DNA from: Actinoplanes missouriensis 431 | GTDB lineage: Bacteria > Actinomycetota > Actinomycetes > Mycobacteriales > Micromonosporaceae | Assembly (NCBI RefSeq): GCF_000284295.1 | Contig: NC_017093.1 | Span: forward strand, 744,001 to 808,000 | Direction: 5' to 3' | DNA: 64,000 nt | In this document: piece by piece, positions 1 through 7,788 of the stretch | Layout: the number at the start of each line of letters is the position of its first letter | Position numbering within the stretch: the first letter of the stretch is position 1 | Notes under the pieces: model-generated | Seen by the model: the letters and a program-made list of their open reading frames with translations, nothing else | The model's database searches: none | What the model was told of the DNA's origin: nothing | Translations under genes and position numbers: made by a program

Positions 1-165
1 AGCTTCCCCTACGCCAAACTGGCCCGGATCCTGAAGCTTCCGCCGTGGCTCCTGCTGCTGCCGGTGGTGGGCGCGCTGATCGACCCGCGGATGGCGTTCG
101 TGCTGATCGTGGCGACCTACCTGGCCAGCGGCCCGGTCCTCTGGATGCGCGCCAAGCGCGTCTGA
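1..165 (+). CDS. pssA: Phosphatidylserine synthase, C-terminal fragment (partial)
   Basis: This is an open frame from the left edge to a TGA at 163-165, so only the last 54 residues are visible. They contain two hydrophobic segments (around LLLLPVVGALI and FVLIVATYLASGPVLWM) and end in a basic tail, AKRV. This matches the end of CDP-alcohol phosphatidyltransferases of the PssA type, which make phosphatidylserine from CDP-diacylglycerol and serine in the membrane. The catalytic CDP-alcohol motif lies outside the window. The neighbour across the terminator is phosphatidylserine decarboxylase, the next enzyme of the pathway, and this context carries much of the assignment. The two genes converge here rather than forming an operon. 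Confidence 0.6.
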   Translation, partial: SFPYAKLARILKLPPWLLLLPVVGALIDPRMAFVLIVATYLASGPVLWMRAKRV

Positions 166-208
166 CCAGCCCACCCGGTCGCCGCTTCGGGCGGCCGATG
201 TTCTACGG

Positions 209-244
209 CGAAGGCCGCCTCCCCGACCCGGGAGGCGGCCTTCG
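209..244. terminator. Bidirectional terminator between pssA and psd
   Basis: A GC-rich inverted repeat has arms AAGGCCGCCTCCC (211-223) and GGGAGGCGGCCTT (230-242), extendable by 2 bp, with a 6-nt loop. It sits between two convergent genes and carries an A-run/T-run signature on both sides, so it can serve either strand. Confidence 0.8.
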
Positions 245-255
245 TCATGAGTGGA

Positions 256-1500
256 TCACTTCCAGCGGGCGATCACCGTGGCGCCACCGACCACGCGCTC
301 ACCGACGTTGACCAGCGCCTCGGCCTTGTCGGCCGGCAGGTAGACGTCGGTGCGCGAGCCGAACCGGATCAGTCCGTACCGCTCGCCGCGGGCCAGCAGC
401 GTGCCGACCGGCGCGCGCTGCACGATGCGGCGGGCGATCAGACCGGTCCGCTGGACCACCGCGACCGTGCCGTGGTCGGTGTCGAGCACCGTGTACGCGG
501 CCACGTTGTGCTCGGCCGCGGCGGTCATGGCGTTCGCGTAACCGCCCTCCTCGACGAAGTAGTCGGCGACCCGGCCGGCCACCGGCGAGCGGTTCACGTG
601 CACATCAAAAACGGACAGGAAGACCGCGATGCGGAGGAACTCGCCGGGTCCGAACCGCTCGTCGTGCATCCGCTCGACGGAGAGCACCTTGCCGTCCGCC
701 GAGGCGACAACGGCGGACGGGTCGGTCGGCCCGTCGCGCTCCGGGTCACGGAAGAACGCGGCGACCGGCGCGGCGGCGAGCGCCGGGATCAGCCACAGCT
801 TCGACTTCGGGCGGGCGCGGCGGGCGAGCGCGGCCAGGCCGAGCGCGATGCCGGCGGCGGCGACGCCGTTGGAGTCGATGTGCATCGTCCGGGTGACCGG
901 GACGCTCGACGTGCGGTAGGCAGGCGCGAGAGCCGCGGCGGTCGACACGTCGGCCGGCGAGAACCGGAACTTGTGGACCCGCAGCGGCGGCTGGTTGCGG
1001 ACCACCAGGTCGGAGCCGACACCGAAGAGCGCGCCCTGACGGAAGAGCTCGGCGGCGGCGCCACCGGTGCGGCCCGGCGTGGCAGGTGTGGCGACCGACA
1101 GCACGCCACCGTCGGCGAGGTGCTTGCCGAGCCGGTCGAGCAGGACGCGGGTCTCCTCGGCCGTGCCGGTGACCGGCTCGGCGACGATCACGACGTCGGC
1201 GGGCTGCGCCTCGTCCAGAGATTCGACGATCTTCACCCGTTCGGCGACCCAGCTGCCCAGGCCGGTGATGTGTCCGCGCAGCAGATCGGCGCTGCTGTGC
1301 TCACCGGGGACGAGGGTCAGGGTGTCGCCGGGGAGCAGAGCCTCGACGGCCGCGGCGACCACCGCGGAGGCATGGTCGGCACCCACCAGCAGCGCGGACG
1401 TCGCCGCGTTCTGGCGGGCGAACTCGGCGGTCAGGGTACGGGCGGCCCGGGCACCCACACCGGTTACGGGCGTGGTGGACACGGCGGGATACGGGGTCAT
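256..1500 (-). CDS. psd: Phosphatidylserine decarboxylase with an N-terminal Rossmann-like extension
   Basis: The C-terminal ~210 residues are a clear phosphatidylserine decarboxylase: FFRDPERDGP, then FLSVFDVHVNRSP with the conserved His, and RFGSRTDVYLP near the end, where the GS serine is the self-cleavage site giving the pyruvoyl prosthetic group. Psd converts phosphatidylserine to phosphatidylethanolamine at the membrane. One hydrophobic segment (GVAAAGIALGLAAL) precedes this domain. The first ~190 residues are extra: alternating beta/alpha segments such as SALLVGADHASAVV and ADVVIVAEPVTGTAEE resemble a methyltransferase-like Rossmann fold. The ATG at 1498-1500 is preferred; a GTG at 1555-1557 would add 19 residues but has no clear ribosome binding site. 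It converges with pssA. Confidence 0.88.
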   Translation of the reverse strand: MTPYPAVSTTPVTGVGARAARTLTAEFARQNAATSALLVGADHASAVVAAAVEALLPGDTLTLVPGEHSSADLLRGHITGLGSWVAERVKIVESLDEAQPADVVIVAEPVTGTAEETRVLLDRLGKHLADGGVLSVATPATPGRTGGAAAELFRQGALFGVGSDLVVRNQPPLRVHKFRFSPADVSTAAALAPAYRTSSVPVTRTMHIDSNGVAAAGIALGLAALARRARPKSKLWLIPALAAAPVAAFFRDPERDGPTDPSAVVASADGKVLSVERMHDERFGPGEFLRIAVFLSVFDVHVNRSPVAGRVADYFVEEGGYANAMTAAAEHNVAAYTVLDTDHGTVAVVQRTGLIARRIVQRAPVGTLLARGERYGLIRFGSRTDVYLPADKAEALVNVGERVVGGATVIARWK

Positions 1501-1580
1501 CCAGCGAGCATATTGCCCCGCCCAACCGATGTTTCCCGGTGGGCGGGGCTCTGGCACTTCCGGTCAGTCCCGGTGGTTGG

Positions 1581-1913
1581 TCAGTCCCGGTGGTGCTGTT
1601 CCTTGGTGAACCGGGTGGCCGGGTCGTCGAGCAGCTCCTGCACGATCGAGGCGTGCATCTCCGGGGGCAGGTCGCCGGGGGTCTCGATCCGGGCCTCGGC
1701 GGCCACCGGCGCCGGGGCCGGCTCGTCACGCCGGCCGGAGCGGATGGCGCCGAGCAGGCCGATCACCCCGAAGAAGATCAGACCGGCCGCGACGATCCAG
1801 CCGACGGCGGGCAGATGAACCGTGATCACCCGGGAGATCGCCCACCAGACCGCGATGCCCAAGAAGATCAGGCCGAACGTCAGGGAGACGCCGTCCATGC
1901 GGTGCGCCTTCAT
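1581..1913 (-). CDS. Small two-helix membrane protein, partner of the PspC protein
   Basis: A 110-residue protein starts MKAHRMDGVSL. It has two membrane segments (LTFGLIFLGIAVWWAI and VGWIVAAGLIFFGVIGLLGAI) joined by a short periplasmic-like loop, then an acidic, proline-rich cytoplasmic tail. The tail includes PEMHASIVQELLDDPATRF, which looks helical. Its ATG overlaps the TGA of the upstream PspC gene (ATGA at 1910-1913), so the two are translationally coupled. I do not recognise a named family. The position suggests an accessory subunit of an envelope-stress module, which is inference only. Confidence 0.7.
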   Translation of the reverse strand: MKAHRMDGVSLTFGLIFLGIAVWWAISRVITVHLPAVGWIVAAGLIFFGVIGLLGAIRSGRRDEPAPAPVAAEARIETPGDLPPEMHASIVQELLDDPATRFTKEQHHRD

Positions 1914-3697
1914 CGGGAAACCTCCACGTTGCCGGTGTCCAGCCGCAGGTCGAGCTGGAGTGTTCCACCACCGGCGCCGTCGGCGCCGAGGTCGGTGACG
2001 GTCTGCCGGTTCTCGTCGGAGCTGGCGCTCTCGGTGCCGAACAGGACGGTACGGACGCCGCCACCCGTCACGTCGACGGTGGTGTCCACCTTCGGCGGCA
2101 GCACGACCCGCAGCTGTCCGATCTTCATGTCCACGGTCGTCTGCTGCTGCGCGCCGGTGAAGTCGATCTCGCTGAGGTCGAGCGTGACGTTGCCGAAGGT
2201 GAAGTCGTAGCGGTCGGCGAGCTCGCTCAGGCTGGTCGGGCGGTAGACGCTGTCCCGGAACTCGCCACCCCAGCGCTCGGTGCCGGTCGAGACGAAGAGC
2301 CCGAGGGTGGCGATCAGGGCGAGCGCGATCAGCCCGCGGGCCCGGCCGAACCACGATCCGACGATCAGGCCGAGCGCGATCGTGGTGAGGGCGGCCGCGA
2401 AGTACGCCGAGACGACCACGTTCACCCCGGCCATGTCGAGGACGGCGAGCAGGCCCATCACGACGACGACCGCGAAGAAGGTCAGGCGGCCCAGCACCGA
2501 ACGCTCACGCGGGGGCTTCGGCGGCTTGGCGGGCTTGGGCGGTTTCGGTGGCTGCGGCGGCTGCGGGGGAACGGATCCGCTGGCGTAGGGGCCGTGCGGC
2601 GCGAACGGCGGGCGGTAGCCTTCGGCCGGCGGGGCGAACAGCGGCGGCTCGTAGCTCGGCGCGGGCGGGGCGGTCACCGGCTCGGCCGGGACGGCTCCCG
2701 AACCCGTACCCGTTCCCGGACCGGTCCCCGGCCCCGCTCCCGGATCGGCCCCCGGCACTCCAGCCGGGGCCTGTCCCGGCGCGGCTCCCGGCATGGCTCC
2801 CGGCGCGGCTCCCGGCGTCGCGAAGGGCGCGGTGAAGGCCATCGTCGGCTCCTCCGGGACGCCGGTGGGCGGTGGCGGTGACGGCGGCGCGGTGGTGGCG
2901 GCGCGCGTCGTGTCGCTCACGCCACCCCGTTTGATCAGCAGGAACGCGCCGAGGACCACCGCCGCGGCGAGCATGCTGGACCGCGCGCCGGAGTTCACGA
3001 TGAAGGCGAAGGTGAGCAGCGCGGCGCTGCCGAGCAGCACGACGGAGAGCGGCGCCATCCCGGAGTGGCCCTTGCCGAGCAGCGACTCGACGGGGGAGGC
3101 GGTGTCGCCCTCGGACGGGATGATCAGCCAGCCGATCAGGTAGAGCAGAACGCCGGTGCCGCCGAGAATGCCCAGCACGCCGAGCAGCACCCGCCACAGC
3201 ACCGGGTCGGTGTTGGTGGCCCGGGCCAGGGCGCCGCAGACGCCGGCGATGTACCGCCCGTTGCGCGGCCGCACCAGCTGCTGCCGGTCGAACGCGGCGC
3301 TCGCGCCGGCGAGCCACGGCGGAACGTTCGCGCTCGTCTGCCACCCGGGCGGCGGGCCGGCCTGCGGACCGGGCGCGTGGCCGGCCTGGGCGCTGGGCGG
3401 GGGGCCGGCGTGCGCACCGGGCGGAGGGCCCGGCTGCGGCTCTGCCCGCGGATCCGGCTGTGCGCCGGGAGCCGTTTCCGGATGCGCGGCGGAAGCGGTC
3501 TCCGGCTGCGCGGTGGAAGCGGTCTCCCGCTGCGCGGTGGAAGCGGTCTCCCGCTGCGCGTCGGCGGCGGTCTCCCGCTGTGTGCCGGGGGCGGTCTCGG
3601 GCTGCGCGCCGGTGTCGGGAGAGGAAGGTGCCTCGGCGCCCTGTGGACCGGCGCCCGGCGTGGAAGGTCCGCGGGACTGGGCAGCTTCGTCGTTCAT
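1910..3697 (-). CDS. PspC-domain membrane protein with C-terminal toastrack (LiaF-like) domain
   Basis: A 595-residue protein. The first ~150 residues are low-complexity (Pro/Ala/Gln) and include an 8-residue repeat of the type AQRETAST. A PspC domain follows (GRYIAGVCGALARATNTD, then a hydrophobic segment ending LLYLIGWLIIPSEG), then several further membrane segments and a Gly/Pro-rich linker. The last ~100 residues, including FTFGNVTLDLSEIDF and IGQLRVVLPPKVDTTVDV, look like the beta-rich toastrack domain of LiaF proteins. PspC and LiaF proteins sense or buffer envelope stress. The start MNDEAAQSRG (ATG 3695-3697) was chosen because residues further upstream look non-coding and run into the divergent kinase promoter. 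Confidence 0.8.
   Translation of the reverse strand: MNDEAAQSRGPSTPGAGPQGAEAPSSPDTGAQPETAPGTQRETAADAQRETASTAQRETASTAQPETASAAHPETAPGAQPDPRAEPQPGPPPGAHAGPPPSAQAGHAPGPQAGPPPGWQTSANVPPWLAGASAAFDRQQLVRPRNGRYIAGVCGALARATNTDPVLWRVLLGVLGILGGTGVLLYLIGWLIIPSEGDTASPVESLLGKGHSGMAPLSVVLLGSAALLTFAFIVNSGARSSMLAAAVVLGAFLLIKRGGVSDTTRAATTAPPSPPPPTGVPEEPTMAFTAPFATPGAAPGAMPGAAPGQAPAGVPGADPGAGPGTGPGTGTGSGAVPAEPVTAPPAPSYEPPLFAPPAEGYRPPFAPHGPYASGSVPPQPPQPPKPPKPAKPPKPPRERSVLGRLTFFAVVVVMGLLAVLDMAGVNVVVSAYFAAALTTIALGLIVGSWFGRARGLIALALIATLGLFVSTGTERWGGEFRDSVYRPTSLSELADRYDFTFGNVTLDLSEIDFTGAQQQTTVDMKIGQLRVVLPPKVDTTVDVTGGGVRTVLFGTESASSDENRQTVTDLGADGAGGGTLQLDLRLDTGNVEVSR
3462..3605. repeat. Six tandem 24-bp units in the PspC gene
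   Basis: Six consecutive 24-bp units of the type GCGGTGGAAGCGGTCTCCCG + CTGC (plus-strand reading) encode an 8-residue repeat (AQRETAST) in the N-terminal linker of the PspC protein. Two neighbouring units (3510-3533 and 3534-3557) are identical and the others diverge, so copy number may vary between strains. Confidence 0.85.
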
Positions 3698-3818
3698 GCC
3701 ATCGATCCTGCGCGCCCGCTCACCCGAGCCGCTTCCGGAACCGACCCTGAGGCCACCCTGAGATCCGGGGTCCCGGTTTCCCAGGGTGGTTACCCGTGGC
3801 CCCCGAGCGGCGCGACGT

Positions 3819-5114
3819 GTGACGATCGGAGGGTACGAAAGGAGAAGTGCGATCACCACCACCGCTGTTCCTCAGCCGCGCCGGTTGTACCGGCCGCGGG
3901 ACCACCGCATCGTCGCGGGTGTCGCCGCCGGGCTGGCGCGCCATCTCGGCGTGCCGGTGCTGGCGGTGCGGATCGCCCTCGTGGTCCTGCTCGGTTTCAA
4001 CGCACTGGGCCTGCTTCTCTACGCCGCGTACTGGGCGGTGCTGCCGCAGGAAGCGCGCGGCGACGAGCAGCCGGCCGGCCGTGACCTCTCCGCCCTGGCG
4101 CCGTTCGCCGCGATCGGTCTCGGCGTGGTGCTGCTCCAGGCCCTCGTCTTCGACGATCAGGTGGCCACCACCGTCGGCTGGATGATCGCGGTGATCGCGG
4201 TCGGCGCCGGTGTGATCTGGCACCAGTCCGACTCCAGCCGCCGCGAGCAGGGTGCCGACTACAACATCGCCTCGACGCCGTGGGTCGCCGCCATCGTGTC
4301 CGAGAACGATCGGCGTTCCTTCCTCTTCCGCTTCATCGGCGGCGGCGTCCTCGTCGCGATCGGCCTGATCGGCGTGGTCGCCGTCTACGCGCCGGACAAC
4401 TCGATCTCCGCGGTCTTCAACGGTGTGATCTTCGCCTTCGTCGGCCTGGCCGGCGTCGGCGTGGTGGTCGCGCCGCTGCTCTGGCGCACCTTCGGTCAGC
4501 TGCGCGCCGAGCGCGAGGGCCGGATCCGCGAGCAGGAGCGCGCCGAGCTGGCCGCCATGATCCATGACCAGGTGCTGCACACGCTCGCGCTGATCCAGCG
4601 CAACTCGGCGGACATCAAGGAGGTGCAGCGGCTCGCTCGCGGGCAGGAGCGCAGCCTGCGCAACTGGCTCTACAAGCCGACCGCCTCGCCGACCGAGCGG
4701 TTCGCGGCGGCGCTGGAGCAGGCGGCGGCCGAGGTGGAGGACACCTACGCGATCACCGTGGAGACCGTGGTGGTGGGCGACACCCAGTGCGACGATCGGG
4801 TGGCGGCGCTTGTCGCGGCGGCCCGCGAGGCGCTCGTCAATGCCGCACGGCACGCTGGTGTGCAGACAGTCTCGCTCTACGCCGAGGTCGAGGAGGACGA
4901 GTTGAGCGTCTTCGTCCGGGACCGCGGCGCGGGCTTCGAGATCGACGGCGTGGCGGAGACCCGGCACGGCGTCCGTGGGTCGATCATCGGGCGCATGCAG
5001 CGCCACGGCGGGCGCGCCGAGATCCGCAGCGCGCCCGGCGACGGTACAGAAGTGCGGCTCATGCTCCCCGTCACACGGGAGAGCGTGACCGCCGGTAAGG
5101 AGCAGGCACGATGA
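3819..5114 (+). CDS. PspC-domain sensor histidine kinase
   Basis: The N-terminus carries a PspC domain (RLYRPRDHRIVAGVAAGLA, then a membrane segment ending LLLYAAYWAVLPQEA), followed by about four more membrane segments. The cytoplasmic part has a dimerisation/phosphoacceptor helix with AAMIHDQVLHTLALIQ (His as likely phosphosite). A HATPase_c domain follows, with the N-box AAREALVNAARHAG and the G-box DRGAGFE. This is the NarL-partner kinase class. It is transcribed divergently from the PspC/toastrack gene and overlaps the response regulator by ATGA. The start is uncertain. GTG 3819 is used here, but the best Shine-Dalgarno (AAGGAG, about 3839-3844) lies inside the frame, seven bases before an ATC codon and with no in-frame standard start after it. 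GTG 3786 is another option. Confidence 0.85.
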   Translation: MTIGGYERRSAITTTAVPQPRRLYRPRDHRIVAGVAAGLARHLGVPVLAVRIALVVLLGFNALGLLLYAAYWAVLPQEARGDEQPAGRDLSALAPFAAIGLGVVLLQALVFDDQVATTVGWMIAVIAVGAGVIWHQSDSSRREQGADYNIASTPWVAAIVSENDRRSFLFRFIGGGVLVAIGLIGVVAVYAPDNSISAVFNGVIFAFVGLAGVGVVVAPLLWRTFGQLRAEREGRIREQERAELAAMIHDQVLHTLALIQRNSADIKEVQRLARGQERSLRNWLYKPTASPTERFAAALEQAAAEVEDTYAITVETVVVGDTQCDDRVAALVAAAREALVNAARHAGVQTVSLYAEVEEDELSVFVRDRGAGFEIDGVAETRHGVRGSIIGRMQRHGGRAEIRSAPGDGTEVRLMLPVTRESVTAGKEQAR

Positions 5115-5779
5115 CCGAGCCCGTTGCAGAGACCGCACCGCGACGGCTGACCGTCTTCCTCGTCGACGACCATGCGATGTTCCGCGCCGGGGTGCGCTCG
5201 GAACTGGGCGCGCATGTCGACGTGGTGGGCGAGGCAAGTTCGGTGGCCGAGGCGATCAGCCGGATCCAGGCGGTCCGCCCGGACGTGGTGCTGCTCGACG
5301 TGCACATGCCGGACGGTGGCGGCCGGGCGGTGCTGGAGTCGATCAGGCGTACCCATCCGCAGGTGTTGTTCCTGGCGCTCTCGGTGTCGGACGCCGCGGA
5401 GGACGTGATCGGGCTGATCCGGGCCGGGGCGCGCGGTTACGTCACGAAGACCATCTCGCCGGACGAGCTGGCCGCGGCGGTGCGCCGGGTGGCCGACGGC
5501 GACGCGGTGTTCAGCCCCCGGCTGGCCGGTTTCGTGCTGGACGCGTTCGCCTCCCGGCCGGACGTGCCGGTGGCCGACCCGGAGCTGGACCAGCTCACCA
5601 ACCGTGAGCGCGAGGTGCTGCGGCTGCTGGCCAGGGGTTATGCGTACAAGGAGATCGCCAAGGAGCTGTTCATCTCGATCAAGACAGTGGAAACGCACGT
5701 CTCGAACGTGCTCCGGAAGCTCCAGATGAGCAACCGCTACGAGCTGTCACGATGGGCCGCTGACCGGCGCCTGGTCTGA
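5111..5779 (+). CDS. NarL/LuxR-family response regulator
   Basis: A 222-residue two-domain regulator. The receiver domain runs from TVFLVDDHAMFRAG (acidic pair) through VVLLDVHMPDGGG (phosphoacceptor Asp) to GYVTKTIS (conserved Lys). The C-terminal LuxR-type helix-turn-helix is LTNREREVLRLLARGYAYKE through KTVETHVSNVLRKL. The ATG overlaps the kinase stop codon (ATGA), so kinase and regulator are one unit. With the divergent PspC/toastrack gene this resembles a LiaFSR-type envelope-stress system in which the kinase itself has a PspC sensor. Target genes are unknown; the adjacent PspC operon is the natural first candidate. Confidence 0.92.
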   Translation: MTEPVAETAPRRLTVFLVDDHAMFRAGVRSELGAHVDVVGEASSVAEAISRIQAVRPDVVLLDVHMPDGGGRAVLESIRRTHPQVLFLALSVSDAAEDVIGLIRAGARGYVTKTISPDELAAAVRRVADGDAVFSPRLAGFVLDAFASRPDVPVADPELDQLTNREREVLRLLARGYAYKEIAKELFISIKTVETHVSNVLRKLQMSNRYELSRWAADRRLV

Positions 5780-6023
5780 AGGTCATCCGACTGGCCGTCC
5801 AAAATGGGCCGTTTGGCTGCAGGGGGTAGCCGAGGGGCCACGCGCGGACGTACACGCAGGTCAGGCCGGTCGAATCCGGCGAAAGAACGATCTTTGGGTC
5901 TGCGTACGGACGTAAACGGCTAATATCGGCTTGATAACGGCGCTCATCGGTTTCCGTGCCTCTGTGTCACAGTGGCAGCTACTCACACAACCCCTCGTGA
6001 GCGCCCCTGAAGGAGGCACTCCC

Positions 6024-7661
6024 ATGCTTGGGAAAAGCCCATGGAAGATGGCGGTCGGCGCGACCGCCATCGCCTTGTTGGCCGCCGGTTGCAGTAGCGG
6101 CGACTCGGACGAGTCGTCCGCCGCTTCCAATACTGTGGTGATCGGTATCGCCGAGCCGCAGCACCTGATCCCGTCGAACACGACGGAGTCGAACGGTGCT
6201 GAGGTTCTGGCCTCGCTCTTCTACCCGCTGGTCGACTTCGACGCCAAGAACAACCCGGTCACGGTTGCGGCCGAGTCGATCACGCCGGACAAGACCAACA
6301 AGGTCTGGACCGTGAAGCTGAAGCCGGGCTTCACCTTCCACAACGGCGAGCCCGTCATCGCGCAGAACTACGTCGACGCCTGGAACTACGGCGCCTACGG
6401 TCCGAACGGCCAGGGCGGTTCCTACTTCTTCTCGAGCATCGCCGGCTACGCCGACCTGCAGAGCGAGGACCCGGACGGCGAGGAGGGCCCGAAGAAGGCT
6501 CCCGAGCCCAAGGCGAAGAAGCTCACCGGCCTGAAGGCCGTTGACGACAGCACGATCGAGATCACGCTGGCCGCCCCGTTCGCGAGCTTCGCGTCGCTGC
6601 TCGGCTACACGGTGTTCTACCCGCTGCCGAAGGCTGCCTTCTCCTCCGACGGCGTCATTGCCGAGGGCTTCGAGGACGCGATCATCGGTAACGGCCCCTT
6701 CAAGATGAAGGGCAAGTGGGAGCACGACTCCCAGGTCGTCGTCGAGAAGGTCGCCGACTTCAAGGGCCAGGTCCCGAAGATCGACGGCATCACCTGGAAG
6801 ATCTACCAGGACGACGCCGCTCAGTACGCGGACCTCGTCGCGGGCAACCTCGACGTGCAGACCCAGATCCCGATCGAGAGCCTCGCGTCGGCCTCCGCCG
6901 ACCTCGGCGACCGGTTCCAGAAGAGCCCGAACTCCTCGTTCCAGTTCGTCGGTTTCCCGACGTTCCAGCAGGAGTTCAAGGACGTCAACGTCCGCAAGGC
7001 GATCTCGATGGCGATCAACCGCAAGGAGATCACCGACCAGGTCTTCCTGGGCTCGCAGACCCCGGCGACCTCGTTCGTCTCCCCGGTTGTGGCGGGTTAC
7101 CGCGAGAACACCTGTGGCGCGAACTGTGAGTACAACCCCACCGAGGCGAAGAAGATCTACGACGCCGCCAAGGGCCCGTCCGAGCTGAAGATCACCTACA
7201 ACGCTGACGGTCCGCACAAGGCGTGGGTCGACGCGACGTGCAACCAGATCAAGGCTTCGCTCGGCGTGAACTGCACCGGTGTCGGTGAGCCGAAGTTCGC
7301 CGACCTGCTGACCAAGGTCGAGAAGAAGGAGCCGGTCGGCCTCATCCGCCTCGGCTGGCTGATGGACTACCCGCTGATGGAGAACTACCTCGGCCCGCTG
7401 TACAGCACCGACGGTTCCTCCAACTACTACGGGTACAGCAACACCGCCTTCGACGACCTGGTGGCCGCGGGCCGCTCGGCCGCCTCTCCGGAGGAGGCCA
7501 TCGCGAAGTGGCAGCAGGCGGAGGATATCCTCGCCAAGGAAATGCCGGTGATTCCGCTGCGCAACGGTCAGAACGTGTTCGGCTACTCGGAGAAGGTCTC
7601 CAACGTGACGGTTGACCTCTTCCAGAAGGTGAACCTGTACGAGATCGAAGTAGTCAGCTGA
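6024..7661 (+). CDS. ABC transporter solute-binding lipoprotein (peptide/nickel family)
   Basis: A 545-residue extracytoplasmic binding protein of the SBP_bac_5 (DppA/OppA) family. The lipoprotein signal is MLGKSPWKMAVGATAIALLA ending in the lipobox LAAGCSS, so the mature protein is anchored outside the membrane. Family signatures include WTVKLKPGFTFHNGEPV, IIGNGPFKMKG and VRKAISMAINRKEI. AAGGAGG at 6010-6016 lies seven bases before the ATG at 6024. It heads a five-gene operon with two permeases and two ATPases. Substrate cannot be read from sequence; oligopeptide is the family default. An AT-rich stretch with TAATAT at 5921-5926 is a possible -10 element. Confidence 0.92.
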   Translation: MLGKSPWKMAVGATAIALLAAGCSSGDSDESSAASNTVVIGIAEPQHLIPSNTTESNGAEVLASLFYPLVDFDAKNNPVTVAAESITPDKTNKVWTVKLKPGFTFHNGEPVIAQNYVDAWNYGAYGPNGQGGSYFFSSIAGYADLQSEDPDGEEGPKKAPEPKAKKLTGLKAVDDSTIEITLAAPFASFASLLGYTVFYPLPKAAFSSDGVIAEGFEDAIIGNGPFKMKGKWEHDSQVVVEKVADFKGQVPKIDGITWKIYQDDAAQYADLVAGNLDVQTQIPIESLASASADLGDRFQKSPNSSFQFVGFPTFQQEFKDVNVRKAISMAINRKEITDQVFLGSQTPATSFVSPVVAGYRENTCGANCEYNPTEAKKIYDAAKGPSELKITYNADGPHKAWVDATCNQIKASLGVNCTGVGEPKFADLLTKVEKKEPVGLIRLGWLMDYPLMENYLGPLYSTDGSSNYYGYSNTAFDDLVAAGRSAASPEEAIAKWQQAEDILAKEMPVIPLRNGQNVFGYSEKVSNVTVDLFQKVNLYEIEVVS

Positions 7662-7677
7662 TTTAACCGCTCGAACG

Positions 7678-7718
7678 GTGGTGGCGTCACGGAGCATGTG
7701 AAACCGTGGCGCCACCAC
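7678..7718 (+). promoter_or_regulatory. Intra-operon hairpin between binding protein and permease
   Basis: The inverted repeat GTGGTGGCG (7678-7686) / CGCCACCAC (7710-7718) continues inward with CACGG/CCGTG after a single mismatch, leaving an 11-nt loop. No T-run follows. It lies in the only large gap (127 bp) of the operon. Such hairpins often stabilise upstream mRNA or cause partial termination, giving more binding protein than permease. Confidence 0.6.
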
Positions 7719-7788
7719 TGCGTTAACCCCACTCCTCGTCGCCGAGCTCACGAGGCCGGCGCTCTTCCGCGGAAGAGGCTAAACCCGT

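Noticed and set aside
3065..4084. Long antisense frames, such as the one opposite the PspC gene
   Set aside because: Such frames recur opposite nearly every high-GC gene, have skewed Arg/Gly/Ala composition and no domain signals. They are shadows of third-position GC bias.
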